This document shows positions 5,788-5,793 of a DNA stretch of 5,793 bases, piece by piece. The stretch comes from an uncultured Muribaculaceae bacterium (GTDB lineage Bacteria; Bacteroidota; Bacteroidia; Bacteroidales; Muribaculaceae), in the NCBI GenBank assembly GCA_910585275.1, contig CAJUCW010000065.1, positions 1 to 5,793 of the forward strand. Direction: 5' to 3'. The position numbers and the translations under genes were made by a program. The notes under the pieces were generated by a model. It made no database searches, was not told where the DNA came from, and saw only the letters and a program-made list of their open reading frames with translations. How positions within the stretch are numbered: position 1 is the first letter of the stretch; the number at the start of each line of letters is the position of its first letter.

Positions 5788-5793
5788 TTTCCT

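Overview
The window looks like ordinary core chromosome from a member of the Bacteroidales. I lean towards the Muribaculaceae/Bacteroidaceae side, but that is inference. The signs are promoter-like elements of the Bacteroidetes type (TTTG spaced about 20 bases from TAnnTTTG), AT-rich start regions with no real Shine-Dalgarno sequence, a tRNA whose CCA tail is not encoded, and a sigma-54 and a membrane TPR protein of the type common in that phylum. No transposase, integrase, CRISPR array or phage gene is visible.

Layout from left to right: bases 1-94 hold nothing I can support. A leftward tRNA-Leu(CAA) gene (132-213) has its own promoter (259-290) and a strong intrinsic terminator (95-128). 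Next, also leftward, is a 475-residue membrane protein of unknown function (309-1736): a signal peptide, a periplasmic domain, an Ala/Pro/Thr-rich tether, one transmembrane helix, a coiled coil, a second low-complexity tether and a C-terminal domain with conserved-looking features. It lies 120 bases downstream of rpoN (1857-3239, leftward), which encodes sigma-54.

A 210-base divergent intergenic region separates rpoN from a rightward gene (3450-4130) for an inner-membrane-anchored TPR protein. That gene has a plausible promoter and a strong hairpin in its leader. It converges on a leftward ClC-family chloride channel/transporter gene (4243-5646), and the two share one bidirectional terminator hairpin (4208-4244). 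The last 110 bases, upstream of the ClC gene, carry two interlocking inverted repeats.

The genes do not form an obvious pathway. RpoN is a transcription factor, the ClC protein moves anions, the TPR protein is probably an envelope scaffold or chaperone, and the tRNA is housekeeping. I do not see a clear new defence or mobile system. The items most worth a second look are the unknown bitopic protein next to rpoN, the altered ion-pathway motifs of the ClC protein, and the three structured non-coding stretches (3371-3414, 4157-4207 and 5745-5787).
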